From the NCBI GenBank assembly GCA_022842225.1, contig JALHPX010000192.1, positions 1,078-6,206 of the forward strand: 5,129 nucleotides of DNA, given 5' to 3'. The DNA comes from a bacterium. Its GTDB lineage: Bacteria > Bdellovibrionota > FAC87 > UBA2466. The position numbers and the translations under genes were made by a program. This document shows, in pieces, positions 1-5,129 of this stretch. The notes below the pieces were generated by a model. The model worked only from the letters and a program-made list of their open reading frames with translations, was not told the DNA's origin and searched no databases. Within the stretch, counting starts at the first letter, position 1. The number at the start of each line of letters is the position of its first letter.

Positions 1-1009
1 GGAGCGGCGCAATTGAATGCGGGCTCTGGCTACTTTGTAAAGAGAAGCCCGGAACTTTGGCCGGGTTTAGTTCCAGAAACTCGCAAAGCGTCTGCCGCAG
101 TTCGACGATAACATCGTTCCAATCTTCCACAGCAATGCGTCCACGCTCTTGGAACTTGGAATAATCGGGACGGCTGACTTCCATCCATTCCAGATAGCTT
201 TGCAACTTCACCCAAGGTGGAACACTGAGGATGCAGAACTTCCCCGCTCCCAGCCGCACAATGGACTGCTCGCCCACCTGCCCTTTTTTGGCGAGCTTCC
301 AATAAACCGATTCGATGTTTTGGTGCACGACCGCGATGCGCGCTTTGAGCCCTTTGGCAGAAAGCCGGCGCTCGATGCTGCGCGGGAGGTGCGCACTGGC
401 CAGATGGAGATCTCCAAAGAGCACAAAAATTCTGGCGTTGGGATCCGCCTGCCGCAGTTCTGCAATTACTTTGGCCGCGTGCTCATCCCGTTTGGCCAGA
501 GTGCCGGTGTTTTTGCCCGTCGCTAAATTTAAGCCCACGACTCTGAGCCCATGTGTGCGGGCAAATTCAAACAGCACCCGGTAGTTTTTCCAGGCAAAGC
601 CCCAGTTCTTCCAATAGCCAATTCCCGCCAAAAACTCGTCTTCCGACAGCCTTCCCGAAAGGTAATCGGCGGCTAATGGAGTGAATCGAGCCGGTAGCAT
701 TTCCAGTGCAATAATCAGCTGTTGAGAGGAATCGAGGCGCTGGCGCAGGCCGTCCAAAAGCTCCAGGGCGGTTCTTTGAGCTTGTGCGAGGGTGTGATAG
801 TCTCCGCACACAAAAATATCGGCGGTAGCTAAGGAAGTTAGTAATTCTGTCTGGCTGAGATGGGATTGAACTTTGCGAAACTCCCGCTGGTAACGTTCAA
901 AGTATTGGCGAAGAGCGTTGCTGGGAACGCCAACGGCGTTTCTGGCCGAAGCTCTGAATCGGCCGTACAAAGATTTTTGGAGCCGAAATAAATGAGTCCG
1001 TGCGTGCAT
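1..1009 (-). CDS. ChaN-like haem-binding/uptake (Tiki superfamily) protein, 3' end outside window
   Basis: A single frame is open from ATG 1009 to the left edge, giving at least 336 codons with no stop; the C-terminus lies outside the window. The protein resembles the ChaN family (PF04187, cofactor/haem binding, Tiki superfamily). An IFVCGDYHT motif (residues 65-73, H72) is followed by LIIALEMLP (98-106), DYLSGRLSEDEFL (115-127), WGFAWKNYRVLFEFAR (136-151) with VVGLN (157-161), and a second motif FGDLHLASAHLP (198-209, H202). The two G-D-x-H motifs are candidate ligand positions. The N-terminus is basic (MHARTHLFRLQKSLYGR) with no convincing signal peptide or lipobox, whereas many ChaN relatives are lipoproteins. 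An in-frame TAA lies four codons upstream of the ATG, so 1009 is the furthest possible ATG; no good Shine-Dalgarno precedes it, and a non-ATG start further in remains possible. It is divergent from and overlaps the tolC-like gene. Haem or iron handling is inferred from the family only. Confidence 0.8.
   Translation of the reverse strand, partial: MHARTHLFRLQKSLYGRFRASARNAVGVPSNALRQYFERYQREFRKVQSHLSQTELLTSLATADIFVCGDYHTLAQAQRTALELLDGLRQRLDSSQQLIIALEMLPARFTPLAADYLSGRLSEDEFLAGIGYWKNWGFAWKNYRVLFEFARTHGLRVVGLNLATGKNTGTLAKRDEHAAKVIAELRQADPNARIFVLFGDLHLASAHLPRSIERRLSAKGLKARIAVVHQNIESVYWKLAKKGQVGEQSIVRLGAGKFCILSVPPWVKLQSYLEWMEVSRPDYSKFQERGRIAVEDWNDVIVELRQTLCEFLELNPAKVPGFSLQSSQSPHSIAPL
979..982 (+). 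promoter_or_regulatory. Ribosome binding site (GGAG) of the tolC-like gene
   Basis: GGAG lies 9 nt before ATG 992. It supports this ATG over the in-frame GTG codons at 1004 and 1013, which have no purine-rich motif upstream. The site lies inside the N-terminal codons of the divergent ChaN-like gene. Confidence 0.6.
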
Positions 1010-2473
1010 AGAGTGAGAAAACTTTTACCGACGAGAACCGGCGGAGTTCTCTTTATTTTAGCGTACCAACTGGCCAATTTCGCTCCCTGCTTTGCAGCCC
1101 CGGCTGGGACTGTAACGCGCATTGGCGGAGCAGCTCCCGGGTTGAATGAAATTTTGAGTGCGGTCGTTGCCAACAATGGCCAGATCCAAGAAGCCGAAGC
1201 GGATGTGCAAATTGCACGCGAACAATTGGAACGCGCGCGCGCCGCGATGTGGCCCAAGGGTTCTGCACGCGTTATGGCGGCTCCGATTTTCGAAGAGCGC
1301 GGCAACGCGGTGGCGGTCACACGGGATTGGAGCAAATGGGGCCCCTACGTCGCGAGTCAGGCGCAGCTTATTCAACCCCTTTTCACCTTCGGACAAATTG
1401 GGGGTTACAAAAAAGCGGCTGAGCACCAGGTCCTAGCTAACGAAGAATTAGTGAAGGTGAAACGCGCTGAGATTTTGCTGACGGTAAAGGATTTCTACTA
1501 CAGCTACCAAATGGCCTCTGACCTGGACAAACTCGTTAAGAAGTTAAGTTCGTTCTTGGAAGAAGCCATTGGCGAAGCAGAGAAGGCGTCCAAGAAACAA
1601 GGCAAGAAGGCCACCGTGCGGCCTCATGATCTTTTTAAGCTGCGTTCCGCTTTTGAGGATTTGCGACAAAAGCGATTGTACGCGATGCAAGCCAAACAAA
1701 CCGCCGAACGTGCGGTGCTGTGGATGGCTGGTAACGTCTATGATTCCGTACCGTACGAACCTCTCAAGCCCGTCCAAATAGAATTAAAAACATTGGATGC
1801 ATACTTGGCTCTGGCGAAAGGCAATCGCCCCGAATTTAAAGCGCTCAAGGCGGGTCAAACCGCGCGCGAATCGCTGGCCAATGCAAAAGAAGCCCAGAGT
1901 TATCCAACTGTATTTGTCGGAGCGTTTGGAGAATTTAACTGGTCGCCCGTGCGCGATCCGCAAAAGTCGATGTACGCGATGGACCCCTTTAACCGTATCC
2001 AGGGCGGTGCGGCCGTGGGTCTGAACATCGATTTAGAGTTTGCTCGCCACTCGGCGGAAGCTGCCGAAGAACGCGCACAAGCAATGAAACTGCGTGCGAC
2101 CGAATCGTACGCGGTCCCGGGAATCGAATTGCAGGTGAAGCGCGCTTTCTGGGAAGTCGAGCAAGCGGTGAAAAGTTTAGAAATCGCTCAGAACCGCAAA
2201 GAACTCGGCAAAAAATGGTTCGTCTCCGGCGCCATGGGCTGGTCGATTGGCATCACGCCGGCGAAGGATTTAATGGAAGCCTTGGAAGGCGATGGCATGG
2301 CCCAGCGCAATTACGTTGAAACGGTCTACTTCCACAACTTGTCAGTAGCAAAACTCTCCAGCGCTGTCGGCATCGAAGTCGCCCAACTCCAATACACCGG
2401 CGCCCCAACAGTGAGTCCCGCAGCAAGCGTAGAAGACCCAGCAACTCCACCGACCGGAAGAACCAAGAACTAA
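992..2473 (+). CDS. TolC-family outer-membrane efflux/secretion channel protein
   Basis: The gene encodes 493 aa, a usual length for the outer membrane efflux protein (OEP/TolC) family, whose trimers form a barrel plus periplasmic tunnel for type I secretion or efflux pumps. The N-terminus has basic residues (RVRK), a hydrophobic stretch (about 18-30) and a likely signal-peptidase site near CFA-AP (residue 35-36). The two-repeat architecture is visible. A first alpha-helical segment (about 52-90) leads to a beta stretch ending in LIQPLFTFGQIGGYKKAAE (126-144), the typical QPLF.-G motif. Long helices follow (about 145-245). The second half has strands at about 304-318 and 336-350 and helices at 351-405. 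It closes with DLMEALEGDGMAQRNYVETVYFHNLSVAKL (split about 426-455), where the family often has d..dAl...a..ny..a...yn.a...L..a.G. A Pro/Thr/Ala-rich tail (470-493) follows. No membrane-fusion or ABC partner is in the window, so substrate is unknown. The stop codon is shared with the edge of an inverted repeat. Confidence 0.88.
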   Translation: MSPCVHRVRKLLPTRTGGVLFILAYQLANFAPCFAAPAGTVTRIGGAAPGLNEILSAVVANNGQIQEAEADVQIAREQLERARAAMWPKGSARVMAAPIFEERGNAVAVTRDWSKWGPYVASQAQLIQPLFTFGQIGGYKKAAEHQVLANEELVKVKRAEILLTVKDFYYSYQMASDLDKLVKKLSSFLEEAIGEAEKASKKQGKKATVRPHDLFKLRSAFEDLRQKRLYAMQAKQTAERAVLWMAGNVYDSVPYEPLKPVQIELKTLDAYLALAKGNRPEFKALKAGQTARESLANAKEAQSYPTVFVGAFGEFNWSPVRDPQKSMYAMDPFNRIQGGAAVGLNIDLEFARHSAEAAEERAQAMKLRATESYAVPGIELQVKRAFWEVEQAVKSLEIAQNRKELGKKWFVSGAMGWSIGITPAKDLMEALEGDGMAQRNYVETVYFHNLSVAKLSSAVGIEVAQLQYTGAPTVSPAASVEDPATPPTGRTKN

Positions 2474-2514
2474 AAGGTGTCAGTCTCCCCGGGGGCCCCA
2501 AAGGTAGCGGTCAC
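2470..2514 (+). repeat. Left copy of a 45-bp inverted repeat (one mismatch)
   Basis: Positions 2475-2514 (40 bp) are the exact reverse complement of 3019-3058. After one mismatch (2474/3059) the match continues over 2470-2473 and 3060-3063. The copy begins AGGTGTCAGTCTCC, has a GC core with two overlapping 8-bp palindromes (CCCCGGGG 2487-2494, GGGGCCCC 2492-2499) and ends AAAGGTAGCGGTCAC. It contains the TAA of the tolC-like gene (2471-2473). No U-tract follows, so it is not a standard intrinsic terminator. A REP/BIME-type or cassette-boundary role is an inference. Confidence 0.93.
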
Positions 2515-2521
2515 TAACCAT

Positions 2522-2537
2522 TGCCAGCAGCCTGGCA
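2522..2537 (+). repeat. Small hairpin TGCCAG-CAGC-CTGGCA
   Basis: A perfect 6-bp inverted repeat with a 4-nt loop lies between the left 45-bp repeat and the 11-bp dyad. Immediately after it comes AGCGAAGCAAG (2537-2547), which is mirrored with one mismatch as the reverse complement of 2997-3007, close to the right repeat. Together these suggest a composite palindromic repeat unit of REP type; function is unknown. Confidence 0.6.
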
Positions 2538-2549
2538 GCGAAGCAAGCT

Positions 2550-2574
2550 AGTTACCTGTCCCAGACAGGTAACT
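2550..2574 (+). promoter_or_regulatory. Perfect 11-bp dyad/hairpin in the leader of the DUF2177 gene
   Basis: AGTTACCTGTC (2550-2560), loop CCA, then GACAGGTAACT (2564-2574) form a perfect dyad. It ends 7 nt before the CGGAG ribosome binding site and 16 nt before the ATG of the DUF2177 gene. In DNA it could be an operator for a dimeric repressor; in RNA it would be a stable stem-loop near the ribosome site. It could equally be one arm of the surrounding repetitive unit. The symmetry is seen directly; the role is inferred. Confidence 0.55.
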
Positions 2575-2590
2575 TTCAAGCGGAGTCACC

Positions 2591-2992
2591 ATGAACGTCG
2601 TACAATTTGGCAAAACTTACTTACTCGCCCTAGCACTGTTCTTTGCGTTTGATATGGCCTGGCTTGGATTTGTGGCCAAAGACTTTTACCGACGACAAAT
2701 TGGCTTTTTGCTAAAGGAAAACATTTCCTGGCCCGCAGCTTTTGTCTTCTATTCCCTCTTTGTTTTTGGCCTCGTTCACTTTGTCATTGCACCTGGGATT
2801 GAAAAGCGAAGTTTGCTGGGAGTTCTGTTGAATGGCGCGCTTTTTGGACTCGTTACCTATGCAGCTTATGACCTAACCAATTTAGCGATCACCAAAGATT
2901 GGCCCCTTACTGTCACGGTTGTGGACCTAGCCTGGGGAGCTTTCTTGGGCGCCGCTGTGTCTGCCCTTACTTTCAGAGTGATGGCTGCTTAG
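2591..2992 (+). CDS. DUF2177 family small integral membrane protein
   Basis: The gene encodes 133 aa that match the DUF2177 family, which has no assigned biochemical function. The order of features is FDMAWLGFVAKDFYRRQIGFL (about residues 20-40), a WPAAFVFYSLFVFGLVHFV segment (47-65), GALFGLVTYAAYDLTNLAI (about 82-100) with the hallmark YDLTNLA, then WPLTVTVVDLAWGAFLGA with the VDxxWG signature. Four membrane segments are apparent (about 8-28, 46-66, 74-95, 108-130), so the protein should sit in the inner membrane. ATG 2591 is preceded by CGGAG at 2581-2585 (5-nt spacing), a good ribosome site. The gene is bracketed by the inverted repeat copies and lies between convergent neighbours, so it is probably transcribed separately from both or by read-through from tolC. 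GC by hand count is about 47%, a little below the tolC-like gene, but T-rich codons are expected in membrane proteins. Confidence 0.88.
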   Translation: MNVVQFGKTYLLALALFFAFDMAWLGFVAKDFYRRQIGFLLKENISWPAAFVFYSLFVFGLVHFVIAPGIEKRSLLGVLLNGALFGLVTYAAYDLTNLAITKDWPLTVTVVDLAWGAFLGAAVSALTFRVMAA

Positions 2993-3018
2993 CGGCCTCG
3001 CTTCGCTCGCAACGGGCG
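2993..3018. repeat. Inner flank of the right inverted repeat, REP-like GC-rich sequence
   Basis: Directly after the TAG of the DUF2177 gene, CTCGCTTCGCT (2997-3007) is the reverse complement of the left-side AGCGAAGCAAG (2537-2547) with one mismatch. This extends the inverted symmetry inward in a second, separately spaced block. GCGGT-G-ACCGC (3016-3026) is a local odd palindrome that straddles the boundary with the 40-bp exact block. Confidence 0.5.
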
Positions 3019-3063
3019 GTGACCGCTACCTTTGGGGCCCCCGGGGAGACTGACACCTCTTAG
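3019..3063 (-). repeat. Right copy of the 45-bp inverted repeat
   Basis: This is the reverse complement of 2470-2514 with one mismatch (3059). Its outer edge contains the TAA stop (3060-3062 on the minus strand) of the Gre-like gene, mirroring the left copy at the tolC-like stop. Each convergent gene therefore reads straight into its own copy in the same orientation: TAA, one variable base, then AGGTGTCAG. In a tolC-to-DUF2177 read-through RNA the two copies could pair into a long stem. Confidence 0.93.
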
Positions 3064-3542
3064 GTCACGGAGGTGATTTCGAAGTCGGTTTGTTTGCCGG
3101 CGACTGATACCGAGATTTCATCGCCTTGTTTTTTGCCTAGTAAGGCTTCGCCTATGGGCGACTGAGGGGTGATCGACTGGACCTTTTTGCCCTCCCAATC
3201 CACACTCATCCCGCCGCCGTTGGGCATCAGGAAGTAGAGAGCCTTGCGGCCATCTTCGCTTCGTAATTCCACGACGGCCGTAGCCGTGATGGGCGAATCG
3301 GGGCCAAAGTCTTTTAAATCGATAAAGCGGTACACGTTCGCCATGCGCTCGAGTTCCAATGCGCGAGCTGCTTGCGCGCCAGCAAGATAGGAGGCCTCGA
3401 GCCCGCGGGTGTCGTACTTGTCCTCAGCTTTGGACTCCGCATGCGTCGCCGCGGCGTGGGCCTCCAGCGCTGCTGCTGTCAGCAACTGGCGCATCTGCTC
3501 GATCTTGGCGGCAAAGAGTTCTCGGATTTTATTTTTGTCCAT
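3060..3542 (-). CDS. GreA/GreB-family transcription elongation factor-like protein
   Basis: With ATG 3542 the protein has 160 aa, the usual Gre length. Gre factors enter the RNA polymerase secondary channel and stimulate cleavage of backtracked RNA. The N-terminal half (1-75) is an alpha-helical hairpin with the conserved stretch ESKAEDKYDTRGLEASYLAG (36-55), typical of a divergent Gre-like subfamily; acidic residues E36, E40, D41 and D44 lie near the expected tip. The C-terminal half (about 84-160) resembles the FKBP-like domain, with YFLMPNGGG (103-111) and ITPQSPIGEALLGKKQGDEI (124-143), matching the Gre SPIG.AL.G...GDE signature. An in-frame GTG at 3569 would add nine residues, but MDKNKIREL is the more natural start. 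ATG 3542 overlaps the upstream gene by 14 bp and lacks a clear Shine-Dalgarno, suggesting translational coupling. Whether it rescues backtracked polymerase or acts as a competitor is not decided by sequence. Confidence 0.87.
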   Translation of the reverse strand: MDKNKIRELFAAKIEQMRQLLTAAALEAHAAATHAESKAEDKYDTRGLEASYLAGAQAARALELERMANVYRFIDLKDFGPDSPITATAVVELRSEDGRKALYFLMPNGGGMSVDWEGKKVQSITPQSPIGEALLGKKQGDEISVSVAGKQTDFEITSVT

Positions 3543-4197
3543 CGAACCGGTGGGTCCAGATATCAGCACCCCGATCGGAAGCGCCTTGCGAAGGGTTGTT
3601 ATAGAGCGCTACCACGGTGTGGCCGTCTTTTAACCAATAGGCCTTTTGGATTTCGCGGTTAGAGAAACTGCGCACGACCGTGCGAATCGCTGCGTCCTTG
3701 AGCAATACGGGTTTGGCACCCTTCTCCGATATCCACAGAGACACGTCTTCTTCTTGCAATTGATTGGGCTTGCGCTTGAGCGGCTTGCCGCGCTCTTCAA
3801 TCATGCGGCCGTCCGGCAAAAGAATCGTCGCGTAGCCGTTCTTGGTCGTGAACTTCAGGGGCTCGATGCCCTTGTTCTCAAAACCAGCAGCTTGGAATGC
3901 CGCTAGGAGCTCTTTCCATTTTTTCTCGGCTTTGGGCGGCCAACTTTCCAAGTCGGAGCGCTTCAGACCCGCCAGCATGGAAATATCAGCAAATTGCTGG
4001 AGCTGTCCGAAGCTGCGGTAGATGGCAAAGAACATTGGGAACGGATCTTTGTTCTCCATGCCCTGGACGTGCCACTTTTCCAAAACCAGAAACTCATTCT
4101 GATCGTTGACGCCGACAATTTCTACAAACTCGTCGACATCGTCGCCCGCCATCAGAGAGCTGCAAAAGAAAAGTACGACAAAGAGAAAGCGCGTCAT
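3529..4197 (-). CDS. Exported hypothetical protein
   Basis: The gene encodes 222 aa that I do not recognise. The N-terminus MTRFLFVVLFFCSSLMAGDD is a short signal peptide with likely type I cleavage after LMA (residue 17). The cysteine at 12 is not in a lipobox (VLFFC lacks the small residue before Cys), so a soluble periplasmic or secreted protein is expected. The mature part is rich in Lys, Glu and aromatic residues. It has alternating stretches such as YATILLPDGRMIEERGKPL and KAYWLKDGHTVVALYNN, which suggest beta-rich structure, and an internal charged helix near PKAEKKWKELLAAFQAAGF. ATG 4197 overlaps the potC stop as ATGA, and the 3' end overlaps the Gre-like start by 14 bp. It is therefore an internal member of the pot operon. 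It is not a PotD-type binding protein, which is normally about 350 aa. Confidence 0.8.
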   Translation of the reverse strand: MTRFLFVVLFFCSSLMAGDDVDEFVEIVGVNDQNEFLVLEKWHVQGMENKDPFPMFFAIYRSFGQLQQFADISMLAGLKRSDLESWPPKAEKKWKELLAAFQAAGFENKGIEPLKFTTKNGYATILLPDGRMIEERGKPLKRKPNQLQEEDVSLWISEKGAKPVLLKDAAIRTVVRSFSNREIQKAYWLKDGHTVVALYNNPSQGASDRGADIWTHRFDGQK

Positions 4198-5009
4198 CCC
4201 TTACCCCGAAGTACCCATTTCCGGCTCTTCTCGCTGGATAAAAGGACGACCACAAGGCTCGTGGAAAGCAGAATCATGACAAAAGCGAGGCCGTTGATTT
4301 CGGGCGAAAGTCCAATCCGCATCAGCGAATAGATCTTCAACGGCAAAGTAGTCACGCCGCTGCCGCTGGTGAAGAATGAAATCAGGAAATCGTCGAAAGA
4401 AAGAGTAAACGCCAACAGCCAGCCGCCCATCACGCCCGGTAGAATATTCGGCAGAGTGACCTGCCAGAAAATCTCACTCGGCTTAGCGCCTAGATCCTGC
4501 GCTGCTTCCTGCATCTGAGGGTCAAGCTTTCGGAGCTGCTCCACCATGATGAAGTAAACAAAGCTCGCTGAGAAACTGGCGTGGGCAATCACAATCGTCG
4601 TCATGCCCAGCGGTAACTTAATCAGGAGAAAGAACAACAAAAGCGACAGCCCGGTGATGACCTCGGGCAGAAGAATCGGCAGCATGATAAGCGTCTGTAA
4701 AATTGGCGGTAACGCACTTACAAACCGCGCGAGCCCAACAGCACCCATCGTTCCCAAGGCGACCGACAAAGTTGCCGAGCAAATCGCAATCTGCAAACTA
4801 TTGAGCAGCGGCTCCCATAGATTGGGATCGTGGAACAGCCGCAGCAGCCACTTCAGAGTAAAGCCGCTCGCCCACGAATTGGGATTTACCAAGAAGGTTT
4901 GGAAAATCAGGTAAATTAGCGGCACGTAGAGAAACAAAATCACGAGGTAGAAAATCGTCGTGACGAGGCGGTTTGGCCTTGGCGCTTTGCTGCGGGTGTT
5001 CTCCATCAT
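4194..5009 (-). CDS. potC: Spermidine/putrescine-type ABC transporter permease PotC
   Basis: The protein has 271 aa from ATG 5009 and is the second inner-membrane permease of a polyamine ABC importer. About six membrane segments are visible (near 15-38, 70-95, 102-127, 134-156, 192-212, 240-260). The cytoplasmic EAA loop, which contacts the ATPase, is EAAQDLGAKPSEIFWQVTLP (168-187). The stretch FDDFLISFFTSGSGVTTLPL (205-224) followed by KIYSLMRIGLSPEING is the PotC-subfamily hallmark. ATG 5009 was chosen because AGGTGGG (5023-5017) lies 7 nt upstream and the start overlaps the potB stop as ATGA. A GTG at 5021 would add four residues but leave that motif on top of the start. The gene overlaps the next by 4 bp. 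The PotA ATPase and PotD binding protein are not in the window. The substrate (putrescine, spermidine or another cation or amine) cannot be told from the permease. Confidence 0.92.
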   Translation of the reverse strand: MMENTRSKAPRPNRLVTTIFYLVILFLYVPLIYLIFQTFLVNPNSWASGFTLKWLLRLFHDPNLWEPLLNSLQIAICSATLSVALGTMGAVGLARFVSALPPILQTLIMLPILLPEVITGLSLLLFFLLIKLPLGMTTIVIAHASFSASFVYFIMVEQLRKLDPQMQEAAQDLGAKPSEIFWQVTLPNILPGVMGGWLLAFTLSFDDFLISFFTSGSGVTTLPLKIYSLMRIGLSPEINGLAFVMILLSTSLVVVLLSSEKSRKWVLRGKG

Positions 5010-5129
5010 CGTGTCGCCCACCTATTCTGCAGCCACAGTGTCAACAGCAAGACACCCGATAAAAACCCGGCAACCGCCGACCCAAAGGGCCAGTCTTGGA
5101 TAGCGAAGAACTGACTGACCATCACGTTT
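5006..5129 (-). CDS. potB: PotB permease, C-terminal end only (5' end outside window)
   Basis: Forty codons followed by TGA (5008-5006) are open to the right edge. The residues SQFFAIQDWPFGSAVAG followed by a hydrophobic helix (FLSGVLLLTLWL) and a basic end (QNRWATR) fit the last membrane helix of PotB-type permeases, where a Q-F-x-(5)-W-P-F/x-G-S-A pattern is usual. The stop overlaps the potC ATG by 4 bp (ATGA). This is the expected potB-potC order, the partner permease forming a heterodimer with PotC. The call rests on a short fragment plus its position. Confidence 0.8.
   Translation of the reverse strand, partial: NVMVSQFFAIQDWPFGSAVAGFLSGVLLLTLWLQNRWATR
5017..5023 (-). promoter_or_regulatory. 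Ribosome binding site (AGGTGGG) of potC
   Basis: This purine-rich site lies within the last potB codons, 7 nt before ATG 5009. It favours that ATG over the GTG at 5021. Confidence 0.55.

Noticed and set aside
149..526. 125-codon plus-strand open frame
   Set aside because: It lies opposite the well-supported ChaN-like frame, has no ribosome site and shows no recognisable domain.
860..991. Sigma70-type promoter for the tolC-like gene, for example TTGAAC near 867
   Set aside because: No -10 element lies at acceptable spacing; only chance-level matches were seen.
838..1335. 165-codon open frame on the minus strand
   Set aside because: It is antisense to the tolC-like gene and the ChaN-like gene in a different frame. 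Its product has low-complexity Ala/Arg composition and no family resemblance, while both overlapped frames have clear domain motifs.
2475..2514. Intrinsic terminator after the tolC-like gene
   Set aside because: The GC-rich core is palindromic but has no proper loop, and no T-run follows on either strand. The same holds for the right copy.
2591..2992. Recent horizontal transfer of the DUF2177 gene from its lower GC
   Set aside because: A GC of about 47% against somewhat higher neighbours is within what T-rich membrane-protein codons produce; composition alone does not show transfer.
3054..3075. Stem CACCTC/GAGGTG around the Gre-like stop codon
   Set aside because: It has only 6 bp with a 10-nt loop, partly made of the 45-bp repeat, and no T-run; it is too weak to call.
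3543..3569. Extension of the Gre-like protein to GTG 3569
   Set aside because: The added residues (LISGPTGS) do not look like a Gre N-terminus, and the family normally starts close to the helix that begins MDKNKIREL.
5010..5021. GTG 5021 as potC start
   Set aside because: The AGGTGGG motif would overlap the start itself. ATG 5009 has good spacing and an ATGA overlap with potB.

Overview
The window looks like ordinary chromosomal sequence from a free-living Gram-negative bacterium. It encodes a TolC-type outer-membrane channel, an exported protein with a signal peptide, and a polyamine-type ABC importer. Mixed GC content (about 47-60% in stretches counted by hand) and this gene set would fit Bdellovibrionota or another delta-like proteobacterial lineage. 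That placement is an inference; no rRNA or other marker gene is present.

Left part (1-2473): a divergent pair. On the minus strand, one open frame runs from an ATG at 1009 off the left edge. It encodes a ChaN-like (PF04187, Tiki-superfamily haem-binding/uptake) protein. On the plus strand a tolC-family gene (992-2473) starts inside the 5' end of the first gene, so the two starts overlap by 18 bp and no intergenic promoter region exists.

Middle (2470-3063): a small DUF2177 membrane-protein gene (2591-2992) sits between the convergent tolC-like and gre-like genes. It is bracketed by two copies of a 45-bp inverted repeat with one mismatch. The outer edge of each copy includes the TAA stop of the neighbouring gene. 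The left flank also carries two compact hairpins, one of them a perfect 11-bp dyad just before the ribosome binding site. This is the least ordinary part of the window and resembles a REP/BIME-type or repeat-bounded cassette arrangement.

Right part (3060-5129): a tightly packed minus-strand operon. In transcription order it holds potB (C-terminal end only), potC, an exported protein of unknown function, and a GreA/GreB-family factor. Successive genes overlap by 4, 4 and 14 bp, which points to translational coupling. PotB and PotC would be the two permease subunits of a spermidine/putrescine-type importer. The roles of the exported protein and of the Gre-like factor in this operon are not evident from the sequence.

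No tRNA, rRNA, CRISPR array or recognisable transposase was seen.
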